This document shows, piece after piece, positions 24,003-36,245 of a stretch of 64,000 bases of DNA. The translations under genes were made by a program, and so were the position numbers. Under the pieces are notes generated by a model. That model did no database searches. It was not told the DNA's origin and was given only the letters and a program-made list of their open reading frames with translations. Positions within the stretch are counted from its first letter, which is position 1, and every line of letters begins with the position of its first letter. Source of the stretch: Poecilobothrus nobilitatus (taxonomy: Eukaryota > Arthropoda > Insecta > Diptera > Dolichopodidae). The DNA lies in assembly GCA_947095535.1 (NCBI GenBank), contig OX352773.1, forward strand, positions 209,208,093 through 209,272,092. The letters are read 5' to 3'.

Positions 24003-25276
24003 CAAAAACAAGATAGAATGTAAACCAACGGTTTTTAAAAGCGCACATTTCCAAAACTCAATATAAACTGTTTAGAATTGTAACTTGTGACTTGTAAACT
24101 TCATGTAATAAGGAAAAAACGTGAAAATAGGACATTTTTGAAATTTTGAGGGGCCGTAAGTGGGGAATCCTTTATAACTAAGAAAAACCGTTAACACTCG
24201 TAAAAATATATTATTGAACCTTTAATTTTCATGTCCTGTCAAAGAAAAATTTTTACAGGTGTCTAAAAATAGCAAATTTTCAATTTTTGAGGCGTAATAA
24301 CTCTTAAAGAGGGGGTGCTACCAAAAAATTTTCTGAGGAAACTAATAATTCTAAAAGTTCTTCCTTGTCTCAAAATTTCAGGTTCCTATCTAAAGGCGTG
24401 CCGGAGTTATGAAAAAAGAAATTTCATGCAAAATGTGGTTTTCACATAACGGTAAATTTAAATAGTAAATTACAAAATATTACATAATTTTGATACTGTT
24501 TTATATAGATAATAAAATTTTCGATCTTCTGGCGGTTTTAGATTGTAAAACTATTACGCAGAGCCTGAGATATATGCATCTGAAAATGGGGTTTTTCGCA
24601 ATTTCAGAGAGCTGCAACTTTGGAACCCTTTACAACTAAAATAAACCTTTAAGACACGTAAAAATATATTACTGTAGCTTTAATTTTTATATCTTGCAGA
24701 AGTAAAATGCGTACAGGTTCCTAAGTTACAGGTTTTTAAAAATAGCAAATTTTCAATTTTTAAGCCCTAATAGCTCATAAACAGGGGGTGGTCCAAAAAA
24801 AATTTCTGAGCAAACTTATACTAATTCTAAAAGTTCTTTCTTGCCTCAAAATTTCAAGCTTCTATCTAGAAGCGTGCCGGAGTTATGAAAGTGGAAAAAT
24901 CATGCAAAATTTGGTTTTCACATAACGGTAAATGTAAATACTAAATTTAAAAAAATTGTATAATTTTGATATTCATTTATAAAGCTAAAAAAAATACCTG
25001 TCGAATGACGTTTTCAGATTGAAAAAATCTTCAGCAGAACATAAAATATATGCATTTAAAAATAGGGCTTTTTCAAAGTTTGAGGGGCTGTAGTTCCGCA
25101 ATGGATGGGGCTACATGAAAAAGTTGTTCCACAAAATTATTTTTTTATGAGACCTACCCATGGTTAAAATTTTTTTTCTCTATCTTTAACGGTGTAGAAG
25201 TTTTGTAAACAGACGGACGGACAGAGTGAAACTAATAAGCACATTTTTTCAAAATTTTTTTGGAAATGTGCTAAAA
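24003..25276 (+). mobile_element. TIR family B, near full-length copy 2
   Basis: It starts at 'ACAAGATAGAATGTAAACC', has the inverted-repeat start GCGCACATTTCCAAAA at 24041-24056 and its complement TTTTTGGAAATGTGC near 25257-25271. A short GACGGACGG run sits just inside the right end. The interior has two related modules, each with 'TTTTCACATAACGGTAAAT' and 'GTGCCGGAGTTATGAAA', so the element is partly an internal duplication. No reading frame of note. Very similar to copy 4 at 36246. Confidence 0.85.
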
Positions 25277-25970
25277 ACAAAAAGTATGTTATTTCCAAAA
25301 CTCTAAGCGAGTTGGCGCCATACTACCTCAATTTTAAGCGCATTCTTTAGGAAATTTGAAAATTATAGCTTATAAATTTCACTCTGTATTTCTTATATAA
25401 GAAAAATAAATAAAATTTTATAAGTAAATAATAAATCTAAAAAGAACATTAAAAAAGTAACAGTTGTAGATCGTTGCAGAGCTAAATCTCCCGAAAGTCA
25501 AAAAAAAGTTCCCGGGTTAAAATACTTTGAGAAAAGTCATATATTTAAGAATGAGCATAATTTGCTCAGAAAAAATATTTATATTTTCCGCCTTTTAAAA
25601 ACCATACGAGATCAAAATTTAAAATTTAGTAATTTTAGACTCCTGAAACATGGACAAAAACTTTTTTCAAATTAAATTTAAGATGTAAGAATTAAAGTTC
25701 TAATATTATATTTTATATTAAATAACCAACTACTCTAGATTTTTCCTTTTAAAAAACTTATAACTAGTTCTGAAATTACAAAATCCTTAAATTAAAAGTA
25801 ACAAATACATATAGATACAAAATATTTTACAAAAAATTAAAACTATTTCACTCAATTAAACACTTATGACTTGTTTAAAAATATACAGTTACTATATAAT
25901 AACGCTATGGATTTTATATTTATTTTAAAAATAAACAACCCTGAACTTCCCTTTAATCCCTTTTCAGCAT
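25277..25970. other. Spacer between inverted B copies
   Basis: A+T-rich; the first about 100 bases repeat 'ATTTCCAAAACTCTAAGCG' and hold a GTTGGCGCCATAC patch. No gene is seen. It would be the loop if the flanking inverted B copies paired. Confidence 0.5.
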
Positions 25971-26682
25971 TTTTAGAACATTTTTCAAAAACAATTTCAA
26001 AAATTAGCTTATTATTTAGCACTCTGTCCGTCCGTCTTCTAAACCGTTATAGCTAAAAAAAATGAAATTTTAACAATGGATAGATATTATAAAAATATTT
26101 TTATGTATCCTTACCCATTTTAGAACTACACCCCCTCAAATTTGGAAGAAGTCCTATTTTGAAATATGTATAACCCAAGTTCTGCTTAATATTTTTTCAA
26201 ACTACAAACGCTAAACAACAGAACATTTTTTAACTTCAATTAGTAAATCAAAAAATTAGTATTTATCAATAGTAAAATTATACAATTTTTGATTGAAATT
26301 TTTATAGAAGAAAAATTTTTCAGAAGTTATCGCAAAAATTTTTTTTGTACATCCCCCTGTTTAAAACTTATTAAGGTCCAAAAAATTAGATTTTTCTATT
26401 TTAAGACACCTGACAAATTTTTTCCAAAATAAAACACAAAACTTTAAAGATCAATATTATAACTATACATCTGTTAACAACTTTCTTAATTATATCTATT
26501 TAGGGTTTCCTTAAAAATAATAAAAGTGTCTCTTGATTTTTCACAATTTTTTTTTCCCACATACAAATTTTAAAAAAATTTACAAATTTAGATATAAGTC
26601 ACAATATTCTAAACTGTTGTAATTATTTCTTGGAAAGTATGCACCTTCAAAAACCTTTAATTTTACATTCTACCATGTTTTT
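25971..26682 (-). mobile_element. TIR family B, diverged copy 3
   Basis: Left end 'TTTTAGAACATTTTTCAAAA', then CACTCTGTCCGTCCGTC, 'ACTACACCCCCTCAAA', and right end 'ATTTTACATTCTACCATG'. The copy is shorter and more mutated than copies 2 and 4 and lies in opposite orientation to copy 2. Confidence 0.75.
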
Positions 26683-28335
26683 ACTTAGTATGATCATGTA
26701 TTCAGTATGATAATAAAATGAATTTTTTTCCAATGTACTGCCACTATGAATTCAAGATTTACTTAAGAAGAAAATTATTAAGGATGCAACAGAATTTTTT
26801 TATTCTTTGTAAATAAAAACAAAATAAAATAAAAACATTTTTCTTCCTTTTTTTTTTTTTTGTGTTTTTATGATTATTGTTTTTTCTTTTTTTTTGTAGG
26901 TTATATGTAGGACATGAAAATTTTACCTGAAGTTATGAATTTATAATAAAAGTATGAAAGTTATGAAGTAGTGATGCCAAGACTTGAAATTTTGGTTTCA
27001 TCCAAAAACAATGGTACACATTGAAATTTAATTTATTTAAAGTATTATAAAATACAAATATCAGGATTACTTGGTACTTAACTTTAAAATTATAATTTCT
27101 TAGAACTAAATTATGTATTTCACTTCTGTTTTCACTTATTTAGTCCATTAATTAAGATCTAATAAATTACAAATAACAGGCATAAAAATTTATGTTAACT
27201 ATATATAATTTCCATATTTACGAGAAGTAGTGTCTGCAAATAATCATAATATCCTATTAAATCATTTGATCAAAAACAATAGGAATGAGGATTTTATTAG
27301 CAAAATGTTCTTTTTCTATTAAAATTTTATTGTTTCTTTCTTTTTAAAATGGTTTGTATTTTTAAAGACAAAAACTAATGTAATGATATTAATGTAATTA
27401 CTAACGCTGTGTGACAAGGAATAACATTGGTGACTAATCAAAGAAACCATTTAGAAGGGTAACAAAATAGGAAAAAGAAAAAAAAATAAACTTCCACTTC
27501 AATATATATTTATGAATATTACTTTGACCAGTTCATTGACAATAGTAAGTAAGACGGTAGTAGTAAATTTACGGTACTAGAAAATTTCACAAAATTTCCT
27601 CAATATTCATTAAAATTATACTGAAACAAGGAGTAATAAAAAATATATTTCAATATTTGGGTACGCAAAAAAAAAATTTAATATCAACTGTTTAAAATAT
27701 ATTCTATAGGATCATATTGCAGCGAACTTTCTTTTTTTTTTCCTCTTGATTTGTATTTCTTTTTCTTACTTTTATTATATGTATTATAACCTACTTAAAA
27801 TTCTTGTATAGAAATGTATTCCTTAAATAGTGCATAAAATTAATTTTAAGACAAAAGCAAATATAAAATCTGAAATGTGGTGTTAAATTAAAAAGCATTA
27901 CATTTACATACCAGGAGGTATATATTATTTAATGTTAAAAGAATCTTCAAAAACAAAAACTGAAAATTATCTAAAAAAAAAAATATTTCAGCTAGTACTC
28001 GTATAAGCAAATAAAACTTTTTTTTCTTTTTGCATTTAAATTTATTTACATAATATTATATAAGATACTTTTGAAAATATCTTTGATGTAATTTAATAAT
28101 TTCATAAAATCTTTTTTTTTTTTAAGAAATATTTTACACAAGAATATAATAAAGAAAAAAGAATTTAATGAATATTTTACAAATTATTAAGAAACAAAAA
28201 ATTTTTTTTGTTTAATTATAATATTTTATTTTAATTAAAACTAAGTTTTTTGCGTTGCAGAAATATAAATATACATATGTAAACTTTTATATATATATTA
28301 TATTATAATTATATTTTTCGTTTCCACGCTACATA
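26683..28335. other. A+T-rich stretch, nothing recognised
   Basis: Low-complexity sequence without frames, RNA-like folds or repeat-family landmarks. Confidence 0.6.
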
Positions 28336-28505
28336 CAATAAATCAACCTTTCCTTTTGCAGTACTGGTTGCAGTACAAGTATTAAATTATAATTATATTA
28401 TTTATTTTATTTTATATAATATTTTGTCCTGATCGCGGTTTGAATCCGTGACCTTTCGCCGGAAAGATCAGCTATTTACGCCTTGCTTAATTTGCCAAGT
28501 TGTAA
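28336..28505 (-). mobile_element. tRNA-like SINE (family SINE3)
   Basis: Minus-strand head 'TTGGCAAATTAAGCAAGGCG' (A-box-like) followed about 35 bases later by 'CGGATTCAAACCGCG' (B-box-like), then an A+T-rich tail with AAATAAATAA motifs. The tail end (28341-28372, 'ATCAACCTTTCCTTTTGCAG') also occurs at 42888-42920. Too degenerate to be an intact tRNA gene. Confidence 0.5.
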
Positions 28506-30705
28506 ATTTTTAAGCATGAAGTCGAATCCTAACAAAAATGTAAAACGAATAGCGGTTCAAACATTTTCTAAAATGTTTATTTGTTTTGTATCCCAGCCCA
28601 CAATATATAACCCTAAGGCCAAAATACACTGAAAGTTAAAGACAAACTACAAACACATTTAAACTCAATGATTGAATGTTCATATTTTTTCACTATGTTT
28701 ATAGCATATTTTTGGAAAATTTAGAAAAATCTATATGGCAATTTGATTTTAAACCTATCCTTCTGTTTACAAAACATACATATGTATATACCGTTTTAGA
28801 AAAAGCAATGAAATTTTAATAATAGACATTTTTTATTAAAAATTTTACTTATGTATGCATGTAATTCTCCTCGTTACAGAACAACAATCTCCAAAATATT
28901 GAAAGGTACTATATAATTAAATGCTTATATTAACGATTAAGTTCTATTAAATATTTCTTTTCAATTTAAAATGAGGAACGATAAAAATTTATTAAAGTTT
29001 AAAAATTTAGACAAAAATAATATAATTTTCAGCAATTTGACATTTAAATTTACGAATATATGTAAAACTATAGGGGTTTTCACGTAAAAGTACAAACTAA
29101 TCTTGCATCGGAGGATCGGAAGATTTAAGGAAATTCTTGGCATAAATTGTTGTTGTTTCATGTATAAAAAATATGCACTGGAGAATTGGTGCATATTTTT
29201 TATAGATGAAATAGTGGATGTATAGAGGAGACTAAAATATCCTCTATCTTAATCTTATATCATATTTTATTTGCTGGCGGAAATTAATTCTATAAGAAAT
29301 TTTTTTGAAGTTTATTATAAAAGATACCAGTAAACGTTTCTTTAAATGAATCAACATTTCTATCATCTGTAATTTTTTACTTTGCAATTTATATTGTGGT
29401 ATTTTCTAAACACTGAACCAGACCATATTTCTTAAACGCTGGACCAGCCAAAATTAAATGAGCTGGCTTTACGCAAACTTGACTAACACCCATAGTCTGC
29501 ATATTAAATCAGACACTAGAATTTATTTTACATGCTCTCGCTATGCTGAACCAATACGTAATTTTTCGCTATTACAGTTTTAGTTTTTAACTCTCATTTA
29601 ACCTGGCTAACAGTAATTAAGTAGTTTAATAAATATTCTAGTGTTTATTTACTAATAAACTAATGCAAGTAAATGTTGATTAAATCAATTAGTAACAATT
29701 TTCTAAATGATAAATCTTTTTTTTAACTGTTACTAAACAAAAATATCTGATATTTATTATAGCTAATATTAAACGTTCATTTTTTTCTTTTATTGTTTTT
29801 GAATTAAAATCATCACTTATTTTATTTTTTAATAAAAAAGTAACGCAAATAAAAAAGAAGAAATTCAAATCTGAACAAATTTAAACTGAACTTAATGCCA
29901 AATTTTTTTTTTTAGATTTTAAACGTAAAATTAATAAATTTAAACAGTGTCCGAAAGATTCAAACATAATTTAATATAGTTTTTTTGGTTTCAATTTTTA
30001 CAATTAAATTAAATTAAAAAAAAAAAAATTTTATCAAAGAACTTTAATATAAATTAAATTACCCCAATTTTGTATATATCTATATATATTATTTTATTCC
30101 TTTTTTTTTTTGAATCTATTTTAGACTCAATTTACTTTTTTTTTTATTATTGTCATCACTTTTCAATCTAATTTTCTCTTTTTATTTTTATTCTCTTTGT
30201 TTCAAAAAAGAAAAATACAATAAAAATAATAAATATATCCTTATTATATCAGTAAATATATATTATCTGGTATATAAGTATATATGATATAGAAAGACCA
30301 TGTTGGTAAGCAACAGGTGTCCACCTATTTATTTTATAGAAAATAAAAGACTGTATTTAATTTTCATTACAAAAAAAAATAAATATAAAATTATTATAGG
30401 TCCATGTTAAAAATTCTATATAAATACATTCATTTAATGTATGTCATCGACCACTATATAAATTATATTATATTTGTATGCAATTTATACATACGAGTAT
30501 CATACTTATATACCTATCCTTGTAAAAAATTTTATTTACGCCCACATTTAATGTCCTCTTTTTAACTATAAAATGATATTAAAATGCAATTCCTGTCAAT
30601 GTATTTTGTCAATTTATATTTTTTTCGAAACATTTATTTAAAAAAAAATATTACTAACATATTTTCCAGTCAATCTGTCTATTTAAACGATTGTTATTTT
30701 GAATA
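28506..30705. other. A+T-rich stretch with one more complex patch
   Basis: At 29395-29640 the sequence is more complex and includes an imperfect inverted repeat around 'ACACTAGAAT.TATT' (29512 and 29628). No gene is recognised. Elsewhere simple A/T sequence. Confidence 0.5.
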
Positions 30706-31288
30706 AAAACGAGGAAGAGTGCAATAGAGTAGACTGTGTCAATTCTGGGATACCCGTATGAACGTAATATATCCTGTTTCTATAAAACTTGATCATCTTT
30801 TAAAAACATTCAGATGTTTTAGTACCGACGTTAACTACAGAGATATATTTATGTAAATTGTGCAGTTGTATGACAGCTACCCTAATCTATTGCAGAAGCA
30901 CAACAAATTTTACAGGTTGTCATAAATCTTGATCATCATTTGCAAAATTTCAGATACCTAGCTTGAATAGATACTGAGTTATTTCCATTTAAAGAAAGAA
31001 GTTATATGGCAGCTACTTGAACTCGGTGACCGAAAATGCTGGATTTAAATAGCAAAACTAACAATTTTACAAAAGTGACGTGAAAAAAATTTCAGCCTCC
31101 TAGCTCCCTTATTTTTTGAGTTATCGTGCGGACGGACGGACGGACGTACATGGCTTAATCGACTCAGAATTCGATTCTGAGCCGATCTGTACATTTGACA
31201 CTATATCTAGCTCGATTCCTTTAAGGTGTCATAAATGTAATGGCAAATTTATTATACCTTTGAACATAGTTCATACGGCTATAAAAAA
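30706..31288 (+). mobile_element. TIR family C, copy 1
   Basis: Starts 'AAAACGAGGAAGAGTGCAAT', then the inverted-repeat start ATACCCGTATGAACG. The right end is 'GAACATAGTTCATACGGCTA'. Interior landmarks are 'GATCATCATTTGCAAAATTT', 'CAGATACCTAGCTTGAATAG', 'GAGTTATCGTGCGGACGGAC', 'ACATGGCTTAATCGACTCAG' and 'ATCTAGCTCGATTCC'. It is a short copy with few internal modules. Non-coding. Confidence 0.8.
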
Positions 31289-31671
31289 ATATAATAGATT
31301 TTCAATTGAAATAGCTATTTTTTAACTCTTTTATGATTTTTATTCTCTAAAACTGATTCACAAATGAAATATCATATGACCTTACCTCACTACAATAAAA
31401 AAAAATGCCAAGGATTTGGACACAAAGTTTTAAATTAAATTTCAATTATAGTAAAGCAAGAAATATTTTACAAATATTTATTCCCATTTTCCAATATCTG
31501 AAAATTTAACGATACCTGAAATAAATTTAAATGTATTAAAATCCAATATCATTTTTTCCTCTTCCAAAATAATAAATGAAACTAATTTTGGAATTATTGT
31601 TTTTTTGGAAAAACAAAAACCAAAATTTAAAAAGAAATAAATTTTAAATTTTGTCAATAAATACAATTAAT
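31289..31671. other. A+T-rich stretch, nothing recognised
   Basis: Simple A/T-rich sequence; no gene is seen. Confidence 0.55.
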
Positions 31672-31926
31672 TTAGGTACCTGTACTCAGAATTAGAAATA
31701 AAATTATATATTTAAAGAGTTGAGCACAAATTTTTTCATGCCACAAAACACTAAATCTATTATAAAAATTTTGCGTGTAAATTGGTAATGGCAGAACAAT
31801 GCGCTCGTACAAGCCAAATCTACACATTTGATTTCTAAATTGGATTCTATATAATTCTCTGTGGCTGCCTGGTTTAATTTTTATATTCTGATTAGAGATA
31901 TATTTGCCAATTGTCTTTATTTTCAT
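31672..31926 (-). pseudogene. Possible LINE ORF2 C-terminal fragment
   Basis: An 84-codon minus-strand frame with better than background complexity. It contains 'SHRELYRIQFRNQMCRFGLY' and 'QNFYNRFSVLWHEKI', resembling the C-terminal tail of Jockey/CR1-type ORF2 proteins, where 'R....FRN..CR..LY' is followed by 'FYN.LP..I' or 'F....LWN.LP' and 'FK'. No reverse transcriptase motifs are next to it. Alternatives are a chance frame; I cannot rule that out by eye. Confidence 0.33.
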
Positions 31927-33173
31927 TTAAAAATAGAAATAAGTCAAAAATTTCTATTCATATAATTATAGATTCGCATATATTTAGCTTTATTTGTAAA
32001 ATAGCCATATAGTCTATTTAACTTTATTCAAAGTTTTCAAGCTCGAGTTTAAATTCCAGTGTATCATAATATATAAATAATTTAACAGCCTTCAAACTTA
32101 CAAAATATTAAATCTAGGGAATATAATCAGATGCCGAGACTTATGCTATTACTCTTATTTGAATTGCTCTAATACATAATTTTTTTAATTCAAAAATGAA
32201 TCAAAGAATATTTAAAAGTAAAGCATTTTAAAATTTTCTTCATGCAATCTTCGTTTTTCTTTTCTTTTAACATCATTTTCTTTTCATTGACTTTTATTTT
32301 TGTGATGGTATAATATAATATACTTAGATTTTTTTTTTTTAATTCTCTCAATATGACAATTTTATAGAAAAAAAAAAAAAATTTTCTTTAAAAATAATTC
32401 AGATCACGTAAATTATAATATACCGATTAGAGTCAATGTAATATATTTCTCTATCCTTTCTAAAAATCCGGTTTAAAAACCTTTACTTGTATTTAAAATA
32501 TTAAAAACTTTAAAATAAAACAAAAATATTAATAAAATATGAAGAGCCAGTTGATAAAAAAAAAGAATGAAAGCAACAATGAAAATGTCCTTTTTATTAG
32601 TACATCAGATTTAACATCTTAACACCTTTAAATGTATTAGCAATAATTATAGTATGTTCATCTTGTCTACAACATATCAACAAATTATAAAACACCTACA
32701 CAAATTTTAACTTCAATATTTTAAAAATTAAATAATCTCTGTACACGTGGTAATATCTATTATCTATATAACATGTATAAGTAATGTATGGATATATATA
32801 TATAAACCTACACAACTAAAAATAGAATACAACTTCAATATATATATATTGGTGCTCCGATTACTTCTTCCTGACTGCATCTCTTTTGTTTTTATAAATA
32901 TTTTATATATGTGGCAGAGAAATGCATTAAAAAAATATATATATATTTGAAATACGACGTAGAACTAACTAATGTCACAATTACAAAAAAAAAATTACAA
33001 AAAATTTCCAATGTATAAATCTGCAAAACTTCAAAGAAATTGATCCATTTTAAACAATACACATAGTAAACAGTTTTATACACTATACACTGTATTATTT
33101 TCGTGAAACCCTTTGTCGAAATTTTATGTAATTAATGTTAAAATATCAAAAATATATTTTTAAAAAAACAGAA
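31927..33173. other. A+T-rich stretch, nothing recognised
   Basis: Simple sequence with TA-type microsatellite patches near 32790 and 32840. No gene is seen. Confidence 0.6.
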
Positions 33174-33260
33174 ACCTCAGTGGCCTAGTGTTAAGCTCGT
33201 ATTTTATTAACCGAGAGAATGCTGGTTTAAATTCTGCATAGGTATCAATTTTTTTTAATT
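33174..33260 (+). mobile_element. tRNA-derived SINE head, family SINE2 (copy a)
   Basis: 'CCTCAGTGGCCTAGTGTTAA' (A-box-like) then 'ACCGAGAGAATGCTGGTTTA' with a degraded B-box 'GGTTTAAATTC'. It matches the better copy at 63510-63577 on the other strand. The body and tail are short or eroded. It lies just upstream of family F copy 1. Confidence 0.6.
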
Positions 33261-33298
33261 GAAAACAGATCCCCCTTGATTATTGTGTAAATATATAA

Positions 33299-34175
33299 TA
33301 CTAGCGTAGCATACTCCAGTCTGGTAATCTAGAAAATATAATATTGGTTAATACCAGAATTATTAGTAATCTAAAAATAATATTGGTTTTTGTCACTTAA
33401 CTTTTAAATAAAATAAAAAGAAATATCTTTCTGTTCTAATATATTTTTTATTTACGTTAAAAACGTTTACTTAACTTTTTTAAGAATACTTAACTTTTTA
33501 CAATAACAATAAGAATAAATTTAAATAAACGTAAAAACACAGATAACAACACGAAGAAAATTAAAAAAAAAATTTTTGTAGTGGGGGTTTGGGGGCGGCA
33601 AATAATTTTTTTGTCATAAAAATGCTTAAATTCGTATAAAATTCACTATTTCTTAAGTGAAATGTCAAAATTGAATAATTTTGCATGGAAACCTATATGC
33701 ATGGACATACTTTAGTATTGATTTTAGACAAAAACAGAGATTCAATAATTTTGTACCGAGTTTTTCAAAATTAATTATTTTTCATATGAAATTGGTGAAA
33801 ATTTAATTTTTTTTTTCATGAAATTGGTATATATGTGTGGATGTAGGTATTAATAGTTGGATTCAAAATCAGAGTATTACCCTTTTCCGGAATATTTATA
33901 TCCATATATGTTTGTCTATGCGTGATTTTAAAATTACGGGATTTTGATTATCGGAATTTCGGAATTTCGTAATTTCTGGTTTTTAATTTTCGGGATTTCA
34001 TAATTTCGGAGATTTTGTTTTGGGAGATTTTGATTTTCAGGATTTTTTGCGGAATTACGTATCCAAACCTATAAATTTTCAATTTTTTTTATTCTTTTTT
34101 TCTGTTATGCCCAGTAATAATTTTTGGTATGAAAAATATTGCTGCAAACGTTTACAACTTTTATATAATAGATAG
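33299..34175 (+). mobile_element. Dispersed family F, copy 1
   Basis: Starts 'CTAGCGTAGCATACTCCAGT' and runs through 'GTCACTTAACTTTTAAATAA', 'TTTATTTACGTTAAAAACGT', 'CAAAATTAATTATTTTTCAT', 'TTGGATTCAAAATCAGAGTA' and a degenerate minisatellite of GGGATTT/CGGAATTTCG units (33936-34075), ending 'TATGAAAAATATTGCTGCAA'. Same layout as 48806-49535 and, split, 54760-57140. The strand shown is that of the copy; the ribozyme-like motif of copy 3 would be on its minus strand, where only the stem III part (about 33445-33470) survives. No coding region. Confidence 0.7.
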
Positions 34176-36060
34176 AATATAAAACCAACTAAATAATATT
34201 ACTGTATAAATTAATAATAGCATTCTAAGCTGAAGGCCTCGTTGCTAGAGCGATTTTCATAAATTTAACTTAGCAATTGTATTGTTTGGTTAAATAAAAT
34301 AATATTAATAATAATTTTTTTTTAAATAATTAATATCCATAAATCTCAAAATAAACAAAAAAAATAAAAAATTATCCATAATAATTAATATCCTTAAAAG
34401 TTGTTTAAAATGGAAAACCTTTAACCTCTTGTCAACCTTCATCCAAAAAGAAAAAAAAAATCAAAAAACATTTTAAATAGAACTCTATAGCACGTTATTA
34501 ACCATAGATCATCAAGTAATAAGTGCATTGGAAAATATAATTAGTTTTTTTTATGTTAAATTGATACCCAATAATTTAAATAATTCGAAGAAAAATATAC
34601 CTTAATCTAATGATTGCAAGACTTTTACCAGCCTTTAACATACACATTGTTAAAAAAAAATGGTATCAAAATTTAAAATATAAAAGCAAGTAATTAAAAA
34701 AAAAAAACTAAAAGAACCAAAATTTTCAAAAAAGTTTTGTTTTTTGTTTATTTATACACAACTGTATAAAGTTAAATTAATTGCCTTAAATCTTATCTTT
34801 ATGCAACGTTTTATTTTAATTTTGCTTTAAAATTGTCAAGTTGTCAGATGACAGTCAGAGGAAAACAAAAATAAATTAACAGTGAAAATAATGTGGTGTG
34901 GTGAATTTTTTTTTTACTTAAAGACAATCTGATTTGAAAAAAGTTTTTTTTTTTGTTTTTTAATTTAAAAGAAAGTAAATTAAATTTAAAACAAATTTTT
35001 TTTTTTCATATTTTCATATTTTTTTTTTTTTTTGTGCATGTATATGTGTTCTTATACTCACTAAATATGTAAATTAGCATATAATTTAAACACATTAAAT
35101 AAAAATGTTTTAAAACTGAACAAAAATTATAACGAGGCAAAATATTTTCTTGTCACTATACTATAAAAAAATATTTAATGTATCATCAATATATAACAGG
35201 AATAAAAACACATACAAATATACAAAAAATAGAAATATTATTAAGTTGAATAACCGTATAAATTATTCCATAATGGGTTCAGTGTTATCAAAAGTTTTTA
35301 CTGTTTCATTTTTTCATTGCTATCCTGCTAATGAAAATCTGTGAATCATTTTAACAAAAGATTTAAAAGTTCAATGTCTTGTAATATATTTATTAAATAA
35401 TATAGCTAAAAATAATATTAAAAATTAGTGAAAAAAAGAAAAATTTTTGTTTTATTTTTTGTTATAAAATTATAAAATTATGATATATGTATATATTTAT
35501 ATATTTATAATATAAATATAAATAGAAAAATTTTTTTATATAATGTTAAAAGCGGTTATTTAAACATCATGGCATATAATAATATTTTTAGATTATTTTC
35601 TGTCTTAAAATTTTAAAATATTACGTAAATAAATGTATATAAATATATTAAAGACATTAAAATTAATTATAAATTTCGAAAAGTGTTTATATATGCTTTT
35701 TGAAACGACAATGTTATATAAAATCGAAAATGAATTATCAATTATTAGCGTTCCTTTATGAAAATTCTGTAATTAACCAGCTGTATGTGATCTGAGCTTC
35801 TATTAACTAAAGACAACTTATATTTTCAGGACATTTCTTCTTTTATACACTTATAAATGAATATGTAAGACTTATATTTTAATAACATATTATAAAAAAT
35901 ACATAACTAAAATAGTAACATTATTGAATGATTTACAGTTTCGTTTTTCTGACTTCTAAATTCTAAAACTCTAAAATTTATTACACTTAGTATTTTCAAT
36001 GAATATTTTTTTTATAATATTATAAATAAAAACATATATAAAAACAAAATTAAACAATTT
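34176..36060. other. A+T-rich stretch, nothing recognised
   Basis: Low-complexity sequence; 'AAGTTGTCAGATGACAGTCA' near 34838-34858 is the only small complex patch. No gene is seen. Confidence 0.55.
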
Positions 36061-36150
36061 CTTGGAAAGTGTTTAAGTCGACCGCCTTTCAGTTAAAAAG
36101 TTTCAAGTTGAAACCCCGTTTAAGTAATATCTAAATAAATAATGCAAAAA
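36061..36150 (+). mobile_element. Possible eroded tRNA-like SINE head
   Basis: 'TTGGAAAGTGTTTAAGTCG' looks like an A-box in the style of serine/leucine tRNA heads, and 'AAGTTGAAACCCCG' about 30 bases on resembles a B-box. An A+T-rich AAATAAATAA tail follows. Both boxes are imperfect. Confidence 0.3.
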
Positions 36151-36245
36151 TATAAAATAAATAATAGAAGCTGTCTTACATGTCTAGCAGGCAAAGCGTC
36201 CATAAAATATAGTGTTTAGTATATTAATCAGTACAAAATAAATAA

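Noticed and set aside
31672..31926. Host protein-coding exon
   Set aside because: The frame looks more like a LINE C-terminal tail, and there are no splice signals consistent with both ends. It is kept only as a low-confidence relic.
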